From Zygosaccharomyces rouxii (lineage: Eukaryota; Ascomycota; Saccharomycetes; Saccharomycetales; Saccharomycetaceae): a stretch of 64,000 nt of DNA. The stretch lies in the NCBI RefSeq assembly GCF_000026365.1, contig NC_012990.1, positions 744,001-808,000 on the forward strand. Reading direction: 5' to 3'. Positions within the stretch are counted from its first letter, which is position 1. Every line of letters starts with the position of its first letter. Made by a program: the position numbers and the translations under genes. This document shows positions 1-9,380 of the stretch, piece after piece. The notes under the pieces were generated by a model. That model worked only from the letters and a program-made list of their open reading frames with translations. It was not told the origin of the DNA and did not search any database.

Positions 1-1
1 A

Positions 2-1516
2 GACGAATTTGTTTTGAGAAATGACTTGATCGATTGTAGAATCGATATTTGCTCACCATTAGTACCCGCTATTTTCCAAGAGAATTTCGACTATCAAATG
101 TTAAGGTCAGATTTTATTAAGGGTGTTTTATCCAGTGATTTACTGCGTAAACACGTATATGCCTACATTACAGAAGAGTACGCAGCTCGTGTGGAGAGTT
201 GGCAATCTTACGATAGTATTTCACAAGATTTCATTGGCCGTTGGTGTTACCCACTAGTTTTAGACTCCAATTTAATGCCAGATCAAACTTATTCCTACGA
301 ATCAAATCATATCTACAAGGAGCAAGGTGTTGTATTGGCACAATCATGTAAGATTGGTAAATGCACTGCTATTGGTTCTCGTACTAAAATTGGTGAAAGT
401 GCATTAGTGGAGAACTGTGTCATTGGCAGAAACTGTTATATCGGTTCAGGTGCAGTAATTAGAGACAGTCACATTTGGGACAATACGGTGATAGGTAACA
501 ACAGTGTCATCAACCATAGTATTGTTGCAAGTGGCACTAAATTGGGTACTAATGTTGTACTTAACGATGGATGTATCATAGGATTTAACGTCGTGATAGA
601 AGATGGTAAGGAATTACCTCGTGGTGTGAGAGTTAATGGTACGCCAGTCAAAGACTCGGAAGATAATGCATTTGGTCTTTCCGATGAGGAAGATGAAGAA
701 GAAACCCCTGAGAAGGATAATCCTGAAATCGCATTTGAATTATGTGGTACCAAGGGTCGTGGTTACATTTATGAAGATCCACTTTCCGAAGATGAACATG
801 ATTTACCGATTGGTGAGGAAATGGTCAGTGGATTGTCTCACCGTTTAGACGAAGTTTATTTGAGTGACAGTTCCATTTCTTCTGTCACTAAAAGTAAAAA
901 GAAGCGTACAATGTCTACGAACAGTGCTTACACCGATAGAGAAGAAGATCCAACAGAGTTTGAAGATGAAGAAGATTTTGGTGTTGAAGGTGTTGCTACC
1001 GTAAAGAGAGCTATCGAAAACAACCACGATTTAGATACTGCTCTATTGGAATTAAACACATTGAGAATGAGTTTAAACGTTTCATATCATGAAGTGAGAA
1101 CCGTTACAGTTGTTGCACTTTTGGATAGAGTTTATCATTTTATCGCTACCCAAACGTTAGGTCCAAAGGATGCAGCTAATAAGGTTTTCACACGCTGGGG
1201 TCCCATGTTCCGCAGAGAAGCTTTTGATCCTGATGAATACGTAGATTTAATGAACATTGTCATGGAACAAGTTGTTGAACAAGAATTGGAGAAAGGTGAT
1301 TTAATTCTGTTCAGCGCTTTCAACGCTCTTTACGATAGCGATATACTAGAAGAGGAAATCATTTACGACTGGTGGTCTCACGTCTCGAAAGATCCAAAAT
1401 TCGACGATATAAAGAAATTGGTAGCTAAATGGATCGAATGGTTGAAAGAAGCGGATGAAGAATCTTCCGGTGAGGAAGAGGAGGAAGAGGAGAGTGAAGA
1501 AGAAGAAGAAAATTAA
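2..1516 (+). CDS. GCD6: eIF2B epsilon subunit, 3' part (GCD6)
   Basis: Catalytic (epsilon) subunit of the guanine nucleotide exchange factor eIF2B, which reloads eIF2 with GTP in the cytosol. The frame is open from base 2, so the gene enters from the left; no start lies in the window. About 504 C-terminal residues are present. The family is about 710 residues in S. cerevisiae, so the nucleotidyltransferase-like N-terminus is missing. Visible are left-handed beta-helix hexapeptide repeats (roughly bases 330-640; IGSRTKIG, VIGRNCYIGSG, VIGNNSVINHS), an acidic linker, and the C-terminal W2/HEAT domain with its aromatic-acidic boxes (EEEIIYDWW, KWIEWLKEADEE), the catalytic part in this family. 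It ends in a Glu-rich tail. The S. cerevisiae orthologue is YDR211W, next to TCP1 (YDR212W); here CDC42 lies between them. Confidence 0.95.
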   Translation, partial: DEFVLRNDLIDCRIDICSPLVPAIFQENFDYQMLRSDFIKGVLSSDLLRKHVYAYITEEYAARVESWQSYDSISQDFIGRWCYPLVLDSNLMPDQTYSYESNHIYKEQGVVLAQSCKIGKCTAIGSRTKIGESALVENCVIGRNCYIGSGAVIRDSHIWDNTVIGNNSVINHSIVASGTKLGTNVVLNDGCIIGFNVVIEDGKELPRGVRVNGTPVKDSEDNAFGLSDEEDEEETPEKDNPEIAFELCGTKGRGYIYEDPLSEDEHDLPIGEEMVSGLSHRLDEVYLSDSSISSVTKSKKKRTMSTNSAYTDREEDPTEFEDEEDFGVEGVATVKRAIENNHDLDTALLELNTLRMSLNVSYHEVRTVTVVALLDRVYHFIATQTLGPKDAANKVFTRWGPMFRREAFDPDEYVDLMNIVMEQVVEQELEKGDLILFSAFNALYDSDILEEEIIYDWWSHVSKDPKFDDIKKLVAKWIEWLKEADEESSGEEEEEEESEEEEEN

Positions 1517-1828
1517 GTAGGTGCTGAAGGTGACAAGTAGAAAGAAACTTTAAAAATGTTGTAAATATACAAAATACGCAATATTATAATATCTTAATAT
1601 TATATTTTTTATGGTTCCCGCTAATCGGAAAAGGGTTACCCGCCCTCGGTTCTTGAACTGAGGCACCAAAAGTTAAAATGAATGGACGTTTCGTTGATCG
1701 TGGGAATGAAATCTAATAACTAACATAAAGAGATCCCAAGAGGTCTTAAAGGAGTGAGAGTTAGCGGTTTGAGGAGGAACTAAGTTTATCCAAATAAAAG
1801 GGAGAAACCTAGAGTGATTGTGAGAAGA
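1517..1828. other. GCD6-CDC42 spacer (CDC42 promoter)
   Basis: A 312-bp spacer. It opens with an AT-rich stretch that probably holds the GCD6 3' end signals (about 1555-1612). It then carries a Reb1-type site at 1636-1642 and purine-rich leader sequence before CDC42. No open frame of note. Confidence 0.6.
1636..1642 (+). promoter_or_regulatory. Reb1-type site TTACCCG upstream of CDC42
   Basis: Exact match to the Reb1 core TTACCCG, about 190 bp before the CDC42 ATG. Reb1 is a general regulatory factor that clears nucleosomes from promoters and can block transcription read-through. Motif match only. Confidence 0.45.
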
Positions 1829-2404
1829 ATGCAAACTCTAAAGTGTGTTGTTGTAGGAGATGGTGCTGTGGGTAAAACGTGTCTTTTGATATCTTACACA
1901 ACGAATCAGTTCCCAGCAGATTATGTACCAACGGTTTTTGATAACTATGCTGTTACTGTTATGATCGGTGATGAGCCATATACATTAGGTCTATTTGATA
2001 CTGCAGGTCAAGAAGATTACGATAGGCTGAGACCACTTTCTTATCCATCAACCGACGTATTTTTAGTATGTTTCAGCGTTATATCCCCTCCATCATTCGA
2101 AAACGTTAAGGAGAAATGGTTCCCAGAAGTGCATCACCATTGTCCAGGAGTTCCATGTTTAATCGTTGGTACGCAGGTAGATCTTAGGGACGATAAAGTA
2201 ATTATTGAAAAATTACAGAGGCAAAGATTGCGTCCAATTTCACAGGCAGAAGGTGAAAGACTTTCAAGAGAATTGAGAGCTGTTAAGTATGTTGAATGTT
2301 CTGCCTTGACTCAACGTGGATTGAAAAACGTTTTTGATGAGGCCATTGTGGCCGCATTGGAACCACCGGTAATTAAGAAATCCAAAAAATGTACTATTTT
2401 GTAG
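1829..2404 (+). CDS. CDC42: Rho-family GTPase Cdc42
   Basis: Small GTPase that sets cell polarity and drives budding, mating projection and septin assembly at the plasma membrane. The frame is open from a GTG at 1814, but the first ATG at 1829 gives 191 residues and the canonical start [17 protein letters not shown]; 191 is the S. cerevisiae length. Visible are the P-loop GDGAVGKT (residues 10-17), the effector loop [11 protein letters not shown], switch [19 protein letters not shown], the TQVDL version of the TKxD motif, the ECSALTQ motif, and a C-terminal polybasic KKSKKC followed by TIL, a CaaX box ending in Leu as expected for geranylgeranylation. The protein is nearly identical to Cdc42 across fungi. 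It maps to YLR229C, the sister track of GCD6/TCP1. Confidence 0.98.
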   Translation: MQTLKCVVVGDGAVGKTCLLISYTTNQFPADYVPTVFDNYAVTVMIGDEPYTLGLFDTAGQEDYDRLRPLSYPSTDVFLVCFSVISPPSFENVKEKWFPEVHHHCPGVPCLIVGTQVDLRDDKVIIEKLQRQRLRPISQAEGERLSRELRAVKYVECSALTQRGLKNVFDEAIVAALEPPVIKKSKKCTIL

Positions 2405-2698
2405 GAAACATAATTGGGTAGATGGATTTTTGTTTATTTGTTACAGAATTGAATTAAATTGAATTAAATTGAATTAAACTGAGTTGAATCGAATTATACA
2501 AAGCATAAGCTTATCATTATTAAACAAATGAAGTAAAAGTAAGATAAAATAGTAATGATCATAACAGTAATGATAAAAAAAAAAAATTGAAAGGAAAAAA
2601 AGAAAAAGCTGAAGGTAAAAATGTGAATGAATGCAAAGGGATTCGAGAAGAATCTTGGCTGTTGAAATTTATTTTGTCTTTTTATTTTTTATTTTTTA

Positions 2699-2730
<32 letters not shown>

Positions 2731-3276
2731 ACATATCTTTTTACTTAACAGACAATTCCACGGTCCCATACCTTACAGCAGCCATCCCAAGATATATGTT
2801 CATACTTTAAAAAAAAAGAAAATTTGATAGTTAAATCTTCAACAAAAATTCTTCAACAAAAATCTTGAAAGCTACAATGATACATCAGCTTCAAGTGAGC
2901 GGTGCTCATTGTCGTCTTATTTTTATTTTAAGCCGTATATGGAGTGATAACATTAGTATATCCATTTATGACAATAGTAATAAGTCTGACGCGAATATTA
3001 GACGCGAGTTCAATTCTCAATGGACGCTTTAGGAGAAAAAGAATGATATCTGTTCGAAACTCGCAAGGCTCCTTTACAATAATTAAAAGAGTCTTTCGTT
3101 CGATTCCCGAAATCGCATTTTCGCTTTTTTTTTTAATTTATTTTTTTTTCTTCGAAAAACTTTTTTTCCCACTGAGTGGCAATAAGAGAACTACTTAACG
3201 TTCTATAGTAGTATAATATTCATCAAGGGAGATCAGAATAGGAAGCTACAGAATTCTCCAATTGTCTTAAGTTTCA
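2405..3276. other. CDC42-TCP1 spacer
   Basis: An 872-bp spacer. Contents: a decanucleotide repeat at 2451-2480, A- and T-tracts (about 2575-2620 and 2680-2723), and two GACGCGA copies at 2988-2994 and 3001-3007 that contain ACGCGA, close to an MCB core. A second T-rich tract (3120-3170) lies just before TCP1 and could be a nucleosome-poor promoter. A 255-base open frame at 2944-3198 has no ATG start in a good context and looks like chance. No RNA gene could be supported. Confidence 0.5.
2451..2480 (+). repeat. Tandem repeat (GAATTAAATT)x3
   Basis: Starting about 45 bp after the CDC42 stop, the decamer GAATTAAATT occurs perfectly three times in a row and decays on both sides (to about 2446-2493). 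Probably replication slippage in the 3' UTR region; no function inferred. Confidence 0.85.
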
Positions 3277-4956
3277 ATGTCTCAGGTGTATAATAATTCT
3301 CATTCAGACACCCTTTTCCTTGGTGGTGAAAAGATTAGTGGTGATGACATTAGAAATCAAAATGTCTTAGCTGCTGCTGCAGTGGCTAATGTTGTTAAAT
3401 CTTCATTGGGTCCAGTTGGATTAGACAAAATGCTTGTCGACGATATTGGTGATTTCACAGTTACAAATGATGGTGCAACGATTCTATCACTACTAGACGT
3501 ACAGCATCCAGCGGGTAAAATTCTAGTTGAATTGGCCCAACAACAGGATCGTGAAATTGGTGATGGTACCACAAGTGTTGTTATTGTAGCTGCAGAATTA
3601 TTAAGAAGAGCCAATGAACTAGTAAAGAATAAAATTCATCCTACCACAATCATCACAGGATTTAGACTCGCATTGAGAGAAGCTATTAGGTTTATTAATG
3701 AGGTTCTTTCCATTAGCGTTGACACTTTGGGTAAGAGTACTTTGGTTAATATTGCCAAGACTAGTATGTCATCCAAGATTATCGGTTCAGAATCAGAGTT
3801 TTTCAGTAATTTAGTGGTGGATGCTCTATTAGCCGTGAAAACTCAAAATTCGAAAAATGAAGTCAAATATCCAGTTAAGGCAGTTAATATTCTAAAGGCA
3901 CATGGTAAGAGTGCTAAAGAGTCTGTTTTAGTACATGGATATGCACTAAACTGTACAGTCGCATCTCAAGCATGTCCCAAACGTATCGGAGGTGGTAACG
4001 TTAAAATTGCATGTCTTGATATAAATCTACAAAAGGCTCGTATGGCAATGGGTGTACAAATCAATATTGATGATCCTGAACAATTAGAACAAATTCGTAA
4101 GCGTGAGGCAGGAATCATTTTAGAAAGAGTCAAGAAAATTATTGATTCTGGCGCACAAGTTGTGTTAACTACAAAGGGTATTGATGATTTGTGTTTGAAG
4201 GAGTTTGTCGAAGCTAAGATAATGGCAGTAAGGCGCTGTAAGAAGGAAGATTTAAGAAGAATTGCTCGTGCAACCGGTGCTACTTTGATCAGTTCAATGT
4301 CGAACTTGGAAGGTGATGAAACTTTCGAAAGTAGCAGTTTAGGTACTTGTCAGGAAGTGGTGCAATCTAAATTTTCCGATGATGAATGTATTTTGATTAA
4401 AGGTACCTCTAAGCACTCTTCATCGTCGATTGTGCTCCGTGGTCCTAACGATTACTCGCTTGATGAAATGGAACGTTCTATTCACGATTCACTCTCAGTT
4501 GTCAAGAGAACCTTAGAAAGTGGTAATGTGGTCCCAGGTGGTGGTTGTGTGGAAACCGCCTTGAACATCTATTTGGATAATTTTGCAACAACAGTGGGAT
4601 CTCGTGAACAATTAGCAATTGCTGAATTTGCACAAGCTCTAACAGTTATCCCAAAGACTCTAGCCGTCAATGCTGCAAAGGACTCAAGCGAACTGATCGC
4701 TAAACTAAGAGCTTATCACGCTGCAAGTCAAATGGCTAAACTAGATGACCATAAAAGACGTAATTACAAAAATTACGGTTTAGATTTAATCAAGGGTAAG
4801 ATAGTCGACGAAGTATCATCTGGTGTTCTAGAACCAACTATAAGCAAAGTTAAATCTTTGAAATCTGCATTGGAAGCATGCGTCGCTATCCTAAGAATCG
4901 ACACCATGATTGCAGTAGACCCAGAGCCACCTAAGGAGGATCCTCACGGACACTGA
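3277..4956 (+). CDS. TCP1: CCT/TRiC chaperonin subunit alpha (Tcp1)
   Basis: Subunit 1 (alpha) of the eight-membered cytosolic chaperonin ring that folds actin and tubulin with ATP. Length 559 residues, equal to S. cerevisiae Tcp1 (YDR212W). Group II chaperonin signatures are clear: [15 protein letters not shown] near the N-terminus, the ATP-binding NDGATIL and GDGTTSVV motifs, and [12 protein letters not shown] in the second equatorial segment. The start ATG at 3277 is followed by a short N-terminal tail typical of Tcp1. It is expected to be co-expressed with the other CCT genes elsewhere in the genome. Confidence 0.98.
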   Translation: MSQVYNNSHSDTLFLGGEKISGDDIRNQNVLAAAAVANVVKSSLGPVGLDKMLVDDIGDFTVTNDGATILSLLDVQHPAGKILVELAQQQDREIGDGTTSVVIVAAELLRRANELVKNKIHPTTIITGFRLALREAIRFINEVLSISVDTLGKSTLVNIAKTSMSSKIIGSESEFFSNLVVDALLAVKTQNSKNEVKYPVKAVNILKAHGKSAKESVLVHGYALNCTVASQACPKRIGGGNVKIACLDINLQKARMAMGVQINIDDPEQLEQIRKREAGIILERVKKIIDSGAQVVLTTKGIDDLCLKEFVEAKIMAVRRCKKEDLRRIARATGATLISSMSNLEGDETFESSSLGTCQEVVQSKFSDDECILIKGTSKHSSSSIVLRGPNDYSLDEMERSIHDSLSVVKRTLESGNVVPGGGCVETALNIYLDNFATTVGSREQLAIAEFAQALTVIPKTLAVNAAKDSSELIAKLRAYHAASQMAKLDDHKRRNYKNYGLDLIKGKIVDEVSSGVLEPTISKVKSLKSALEACVAILRIDTMIAVDPEPPKEDPHGH

Positions 4957-5414
4957 ACTCCGGTTCCGTGCTCACTGATATGAGATATACCTCCTTCCCT
5001 GTATAATAATAATAATAAGAATAAGAGCCTCTTTTTTTTTTTTTTTTTTGCCATGGCAACTAACTACCAAGACTTTTTACCAGCAGGAGGGTGCGGTGAG
5101 TAATTCCGGCTTCCTTTCTAAGACGCCTGCCTACAACTCCGGTTGAGTGATAATATCGTAGTATGTATATCAAGAACAGAGATTATGATCAAGTCAAATA
5201 AACTTCATTCTCATCCCATTTTTCTCTTCATGGATAATACTATCCGGTCATAAATGCGAAAATAATTTTGCTCTGTGTATTCTACTCTTGTCTCGTCTAA
5301 TCCACGTCATTCCAGTCAATCATCTTGTTTTTCGTTTCCCACTGATTTACTGACACCATTTTTTATTTTTTTTTTATTATTATCACCAACTGATGTCGTT
5401 TATGAAGTCGGAAG

Positions 5415-5424
5415 CTCGTTTAAG
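5415..5424 (+). promoter_or_regulatory. Sterol regulatory (SRE/AR1)-like element, forward copy
   Basis: CTCGTTTAAG resembles both the Upc2/Ecm22 sterol element (CTCGTATAAGC) and the TCGTTYAG element of anaerobic promoters. It lies about 270 bp before a gene that encodes this very type of regulator, which suggests autoregulation. Motif match only. Confidence 0.5.
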
Positions 5425-5458
5425 ATTTCATGAGCCTACCGAACTCATCAGGTGGTAG

Positions 5459-5467
5459 CTAAACGAG
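5459..5467 (-). promoter_or_regulatory. Sterol regulatory (AR1)-like element, reverse copy
   Basis: On the minus strand this reads CTCGTTTAG, containing an exact TCGTTYAG element. With the forward copy at 5415 it forms an inverted pair 34 bp apart (CTCGTTTA ... TAAACGAG). Confidence 0.5.
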
Positions 5468-5694
5468 AAGGGGAGTTTGAGTCTTAAAAGATCAACAAGC
5501 TCATGGCATTCCATTAATGGATTAATATACAAGAAGCTATTAGATATTTATTCATTCGATATAGGACAAGCTGGTATCTCTCGACAGGCGAAGTTTAGTT
5601 TTTGTATTTCTTTGGACAGGTGCCGGAATGGCCTTAGAGGCTATAATATTAGGTTTATTCATTCGCTAGAGTTATCGAGAGTTTTCTAAAATCA

Positions 5695-6552
5695 ATGATA
5701 AAGGATAAAATGGATAGGAAAAGTGTATTAAAAAAACGAGAGAAAGTAGTTGAATTAATAGAAATCGACGGCAAGAAAGTTAGTATAACGTCAACTGGTA
5801 AAAGAAAATTTCATAATAAATCAAAGAATGGCTGTGATAACTGCAAGAGGAGGAGGGTTAAATGTGATGAAGGGAAGCCCCTATGTCGCAAATGTGTTAA
5901 CATGAAGCTGGATTGTGTCTACACACCCGCACAACCAAAAAAGAGAAGAGAATCTACGGTAGTGAAATATGTTACGAGAAGAGCTGCCAGTGGTCAAGAA
6001 GAAAGGGTGCCCGCAAGCGAACTTGCCGATCATTCGAGTGACGATTCTAGTTGTGATAGTAGTCGTTCTGCTTCTAGGGCTCCAAACCCTACACCTGAAG
6101 AAATCACACAGACAGATTTGCAGGAGAGAAGGATATTTGAAGGAATGCCAGCAAAGGCACCTCCGACTTCTACTCCACAGCAGCTTCCACAACCTCAGCA
6201 ATTACCACAGGTTCCGCAGCAGTTACTGCAGCGGCAGCAGACACATAAGAATATAGGGTCTCCAGACAAGACGTTCTCCACGACAAACGGTTCTCGGGGT
6301 ATGCTTGATGGACTACTATTACCACCATTAGGATCTGAAAGTTCACATTTGAATCAGCAGCAGCAGCAGCAGCAGCTACAACAACAGCTACTTTTATTGC
6401 CGCAGTTGATGACACTGTCGAATTCTGAAAAATATGCTGCTTTTGAAATGCCAAATAGTCCACCTTTGCAACCTGCTGGAATGAATATTACCAATAGTAT
6501 TGGTAGTATATTTTCTCCAAATCGTTTCCAGCAACAGCAACAGCAACAACAA

Positions 6553-6597
<45 letters not shown>

Positions 6598-8076
6598 CCT
6601 GCTCAACCGCCAACTCTGCCTTCATTTCAAGCTGAATCAATTGCTCAACTCAACAAGGCAAGCATCAATTTAAAGGCAATGGGTATGTTTCCCACGGCGG
6701 GTATTGGAGGTGTAACTTACGATTTTCAAGAATTACTGGGTATCAAATATCCTGGTAATTCTCAAGCTTCAAAGGCATCTAATGCTGAGGAAGCCCTGGC
6801 GAATATGCAAGAGCAACAAGAACAGGCAACTAAGGGCGACGGTGATGGAAATGGAAATGAGGAGACAACTGCAAATAATGACAATGAACATAGTGCTGTG
6901 CACATGCTTGCAACTCCAAGTTTACCGAATAATCCAACAATTTCACCAGCTGCACCAATAACTCCCATGACGAAAACGTCGATTAATGCTGCGGCCGCCA
7001 CATCATCTCCATCGGTTACTGCTGTACCAGGTACAACTGCTACTCTAGCAGGAGCTGGTAGGACGGATCAACATCCTGCACAGGAACAGGTTTCTTCGCG
7101 TAATGATTCTAGTGATGGATACGTAGCTAACCTTTTACAGTTATCTCGCGAAGGAAATTTAAACTTGATAGATTTGAAATTGTTCCATCATTATTGCACA
7201 AAAGTCTGGCCATCGATTACGGCTGCAGGGATTTCAGGTCGTGAAGTGTGGAGTACAGAGATTCCTGAACTTGCATTTGAACACCCATTTTTAATGCATT
7301 CACTGCTGGCATTTAGTGCGACACATTTATCACGTACAGAATCAGGTTTGGAACCTTACGTTTCATGCCACAGGTTGGACGCTCTTAGATTGTTAAGGCA
7401 AGCCGTTCTACAAATTTCTGAAGATAATACAGATGCCCTAGTGGCAAGTGCGCTAATCTTAATAATGGATTCACTGGCAAATGCATCGAACCAAGGTACA
7501 ACAAATCCAAGTTCGATGTCACCATCAGCGTGGATTTTCCATGTTAAAGGTGCTGCTACAATTTTAACGGCGGTTTGGCCACTAACTGAAAGATCAAGAT
7601 TTTACAACTTAATTTCTGTGGATCTTAGCGATTTAGGTGACGTTATAAACCAGGAATCGGCCACGATTTCTGAATTGGTTTGCTTTGACGAAAGTATTGC
7701 TGATCTTTATCCGGTGGAAATTGATTCACCATATCTCATCACATTGGCCTACTTGGATAAATTACAAAGGGAAAAAAATCAATCGGATTTCATACTAAGG
7801 GTCTTTGCATTTCCAGCACTGCTGGACAAGACCTTTTTAGCGCTACTTATGACAGGTGACGCTGGTGCGATGAGAATTATGAGAAGTTACTACAAATTAC
7901 TGAGAGGATTTACTACAGAGATGAAGGACAAGATTTGGTTCTTGGAAGGTGTATCTCAAGTGTTGCCACAAGATGTCGATGAGTACAGTGGTGGTGGTGG
8001 TATGCACATGATGTTAGACTTCCTTGGTGGTGGATTACCATCAATGACTACTACAAATCTTTCGGAATTTATGTGA
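5695..8076 (+). CDS. UPC2: Sterol-responsive Zn2Cys6 transcription factor (Upc2/Ecm22 type)
   Basis: Activator of ergosterol biosynthesis and sterol-uptake genes. In the family it is held in the cytosol by ergosterol bound to the C-terminal domain and enters the nucleus when sterols fall. The 793 residues show a basic N-terminus with the family stretch REKVVELIEIDGKKVS, a Zn2Cys6 cluster (C47, C50, C57, C64, C67, C74), long low-complexity regions including a poly-Gln run (about residues 279-301, CAG/CAA codons), and the sterol-binding C-terminal domain from about residue 480. The glycine-rich loop GGGGMHMMLDFLGG (about 766-779), where gain-of-function changes are known in S. cerevisiae Upc2, is intact. 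This is the single pre-duplication counterpart of UPC2 (YDR213W) and ECM22 (YLR228C). ATG 5695 is used; Met6 is an alternative start. Confidence 0.95.
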
Positions 8077-8102
8077 ACTGGGATCGGTAACCCGGCTATT
8101 TG

Positions 8103-8115
8103 GAACTTTCCAGAA
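8103..8115 (+). promoter_or_regulatory. Heat-shock element upstream of AHA1
   Basis: GAACTTTCCAGAA is a perfect three-unit Hsf1 site (GAAnnTTCnnGAA), about 140 bp before the AHA1 ATG; a further GAA follows at 8118-8120 out of strict alternation. AHA1 is a known Hsf1 target in S. cerevisiae, so site and gene agree. Confidence 0.7.
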
Positions 8116-8251
8116 TGGAAACGGCTGAACATGGAAGAGAGCTCGTTATAGAATATATATAAGAATATTTAAAGGTAATAAATAATATTTGATGTTCTGA
8201 TCATGCTGAGGTAGAAAAGTGTAGCAACAGGGGTGTTATTAGTGTTAAAAA

Positions 8252-9262
8252 ATGGTCGTTCATAATCCTAACAATTGGCATTGGGTTGATAAAAACTGTA
8301 TTGGATGGGCTCGTGAATATTTTGGCGAAAAATTGACAAAATTGAATACAGGTGATGTTAATGGTAAATTTGCAGAAATTGCTTCTGTGAGTTCAGTAGA
8401 AGGTGATTGTGAAGTTAACCAACGTAAGGGTAAAGCTATTTCGCTTTTCGATTTGAAAGTTGTCCTTTTAATCAAGGGACACGTTGAAGATTTACCATTT
8501 GATGGTAGTATTAACGTCCCTGAAGTGGCATTTGACAGTGAAGAATCCGACTATCAATTCGAAATTTCCATCTACAAGGAAACCACCAAATTAAACGAAG
8601 TCAAACCAGTTATCAGAGAGAAATTGTTACCACAATTAAGAACAGTTTTCCAAAATTTTGGTAAGGATCTGTTGGCAGTTCATGCAAGTGATATTCAAGT
8701 TCCTGAATCTCAAGTTAAATCTAAATTCACAAGAGCAAATGCATCAACAACATCATCGTCGTCAGCAACGCCAGCATCAACTCCAAAACCAGCACCAACA
8801 ACCGCTACGAAATCTTCAGCCCCAACTACAAGTGGTGCTAACCGTTCATCATTGCATTTAGAGCCTACTTTTAACGTGCCTGCAATTGAACTGTACCGTA
8901 CATTTTTATACAAGCCACTTATCATGGCTTGGTCAAGGGGTTCATTACAAAGTGCAACACCAGGTGATCAATTGAAAACTGGTGATCAATTCGATTTATT
9001 TGGTGGTAACGTCACAAGTAAATTATTGGAATGTAAGGAACCCACCAGATTGGTATTTGAATGGAGATTGAAGGAATGGAGTGAAAAGGTTGTTTCTAAA
9101 TTAGTGATGGAATTTCATGAGTCTCAAGAGTACCATGAGACTAAATTGCAAGTTAGTTGGTCAGGTATACCTGTCGGTGAAGAGGATCGTGTCAGAGGTA
9201 ATTTTGAAGAGTACTATGTAAGATCTATCAAACTGACCTTTGGGTTCGGTGCAGTCCTATAA
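8252..9262 (+). CDS. AHA1: Hsp90 co-chaperone Aha1
   Basis: Stimulates the ATPase of Hsp90 and thereby client maturation in the cytosol. Length 336 residues against 350 in S. cerevisiae (YDR214W). The N-terminal domain that contacts the Hsp90 middle domain opens with the family signature NPNNWHWVDKNCIGWA. A Ser/Thr/Ala/Pro linker (about residues 160-200) joins it to the C-terminal SRPBCC-like domain (about 208-336), which contains the motif WRLKEWSEK. The start ATG at 8252 sits in an A-rich context. A heat-shock element lies upstream. Confidence 0.97.
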   Translation: MVVHNPNNWHWVDKNCIGWAREYFGEKLTKLNTGDVNGKFAEIASVSSVEGDCEVNQRKGKAISLFDLKVVLLIKGHVEDLPFDGSINVPEVAFDSEESDYQFEISIYKETTKLNEVKPVIREKLLPQLRTVFQNFGKDLLAVHASDIQVPESQVKSKFTRANASTTSSSSATPASTPKPAPTTATKSSAPTTSGANRSSLHLEPTFNVPAIELYRTFLYKPLIMAWSRGSLQSATPGDQLKTGDQFDLFGGNVTSKLLECKEPTRLVFEWRLKEWSEKVVSKLVMEFHESQEYHETKLQVSWSGIPVGEEDRVRGNFEEYYVRSIKLTFGFGAVL

Positions 9263-9380
9263 ATTATGCTAATTATGCTAATTTTTTTACTTTTTTTTTT
9301 TCCCAGTCACTCATTATAGTATATTATAGAATCGTCATTAAACATATTTTGTTATTATCTACTTTCCATTAATACGTATC

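Larger units (their letters stand above)
4957..5694. other. TCP1-UPC2 spacer with sterol-type elements
   Basis: A 738-bp spacer. The first 100 bp hold the TCP1 3' end (AT-rich, T-tract at about 5031-5050). The distal half is the promoter of the sterol regulator, with two opposite CTCGTTTA elements at 5415-5424 and 5459-5467. A 70-codon frame at 5477-5689 starts with TTG and is not supported as a gene. Confidence 0.6.

Noticed and set aside
469..753. Antisense Ser-rich and similar low-complexity frames over acidic genes (also over IFH1, SIR4, MSC3)
   Set aside because: Mirror images of Glu/Asp- or Gln-rich coding sequence; shadows of the real genes.
2698..2723. Long T-tracts (also 3126-3170, 5031-5050, 47738-47758) as polymerase III terminators
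   Set aside because: No tRNA or other polymerase III gene precedes them; they fit ordinary yeast promoter and 3' tracts.
2985..3030. Possible tRNA fragment: GAGTTCAATTCTC resembles a T-arm/B box
   Set aside because: Only three of five T-stem pairs form, and no matching acceptor stem, anticodon arm or A box lies at the right distance.
5477..5689. 70-codon open frame before the UPC2-type gene
   Set aside because: Starts with TTG, has no family features, and lies in the promoter/leader with the sterol-type elements.
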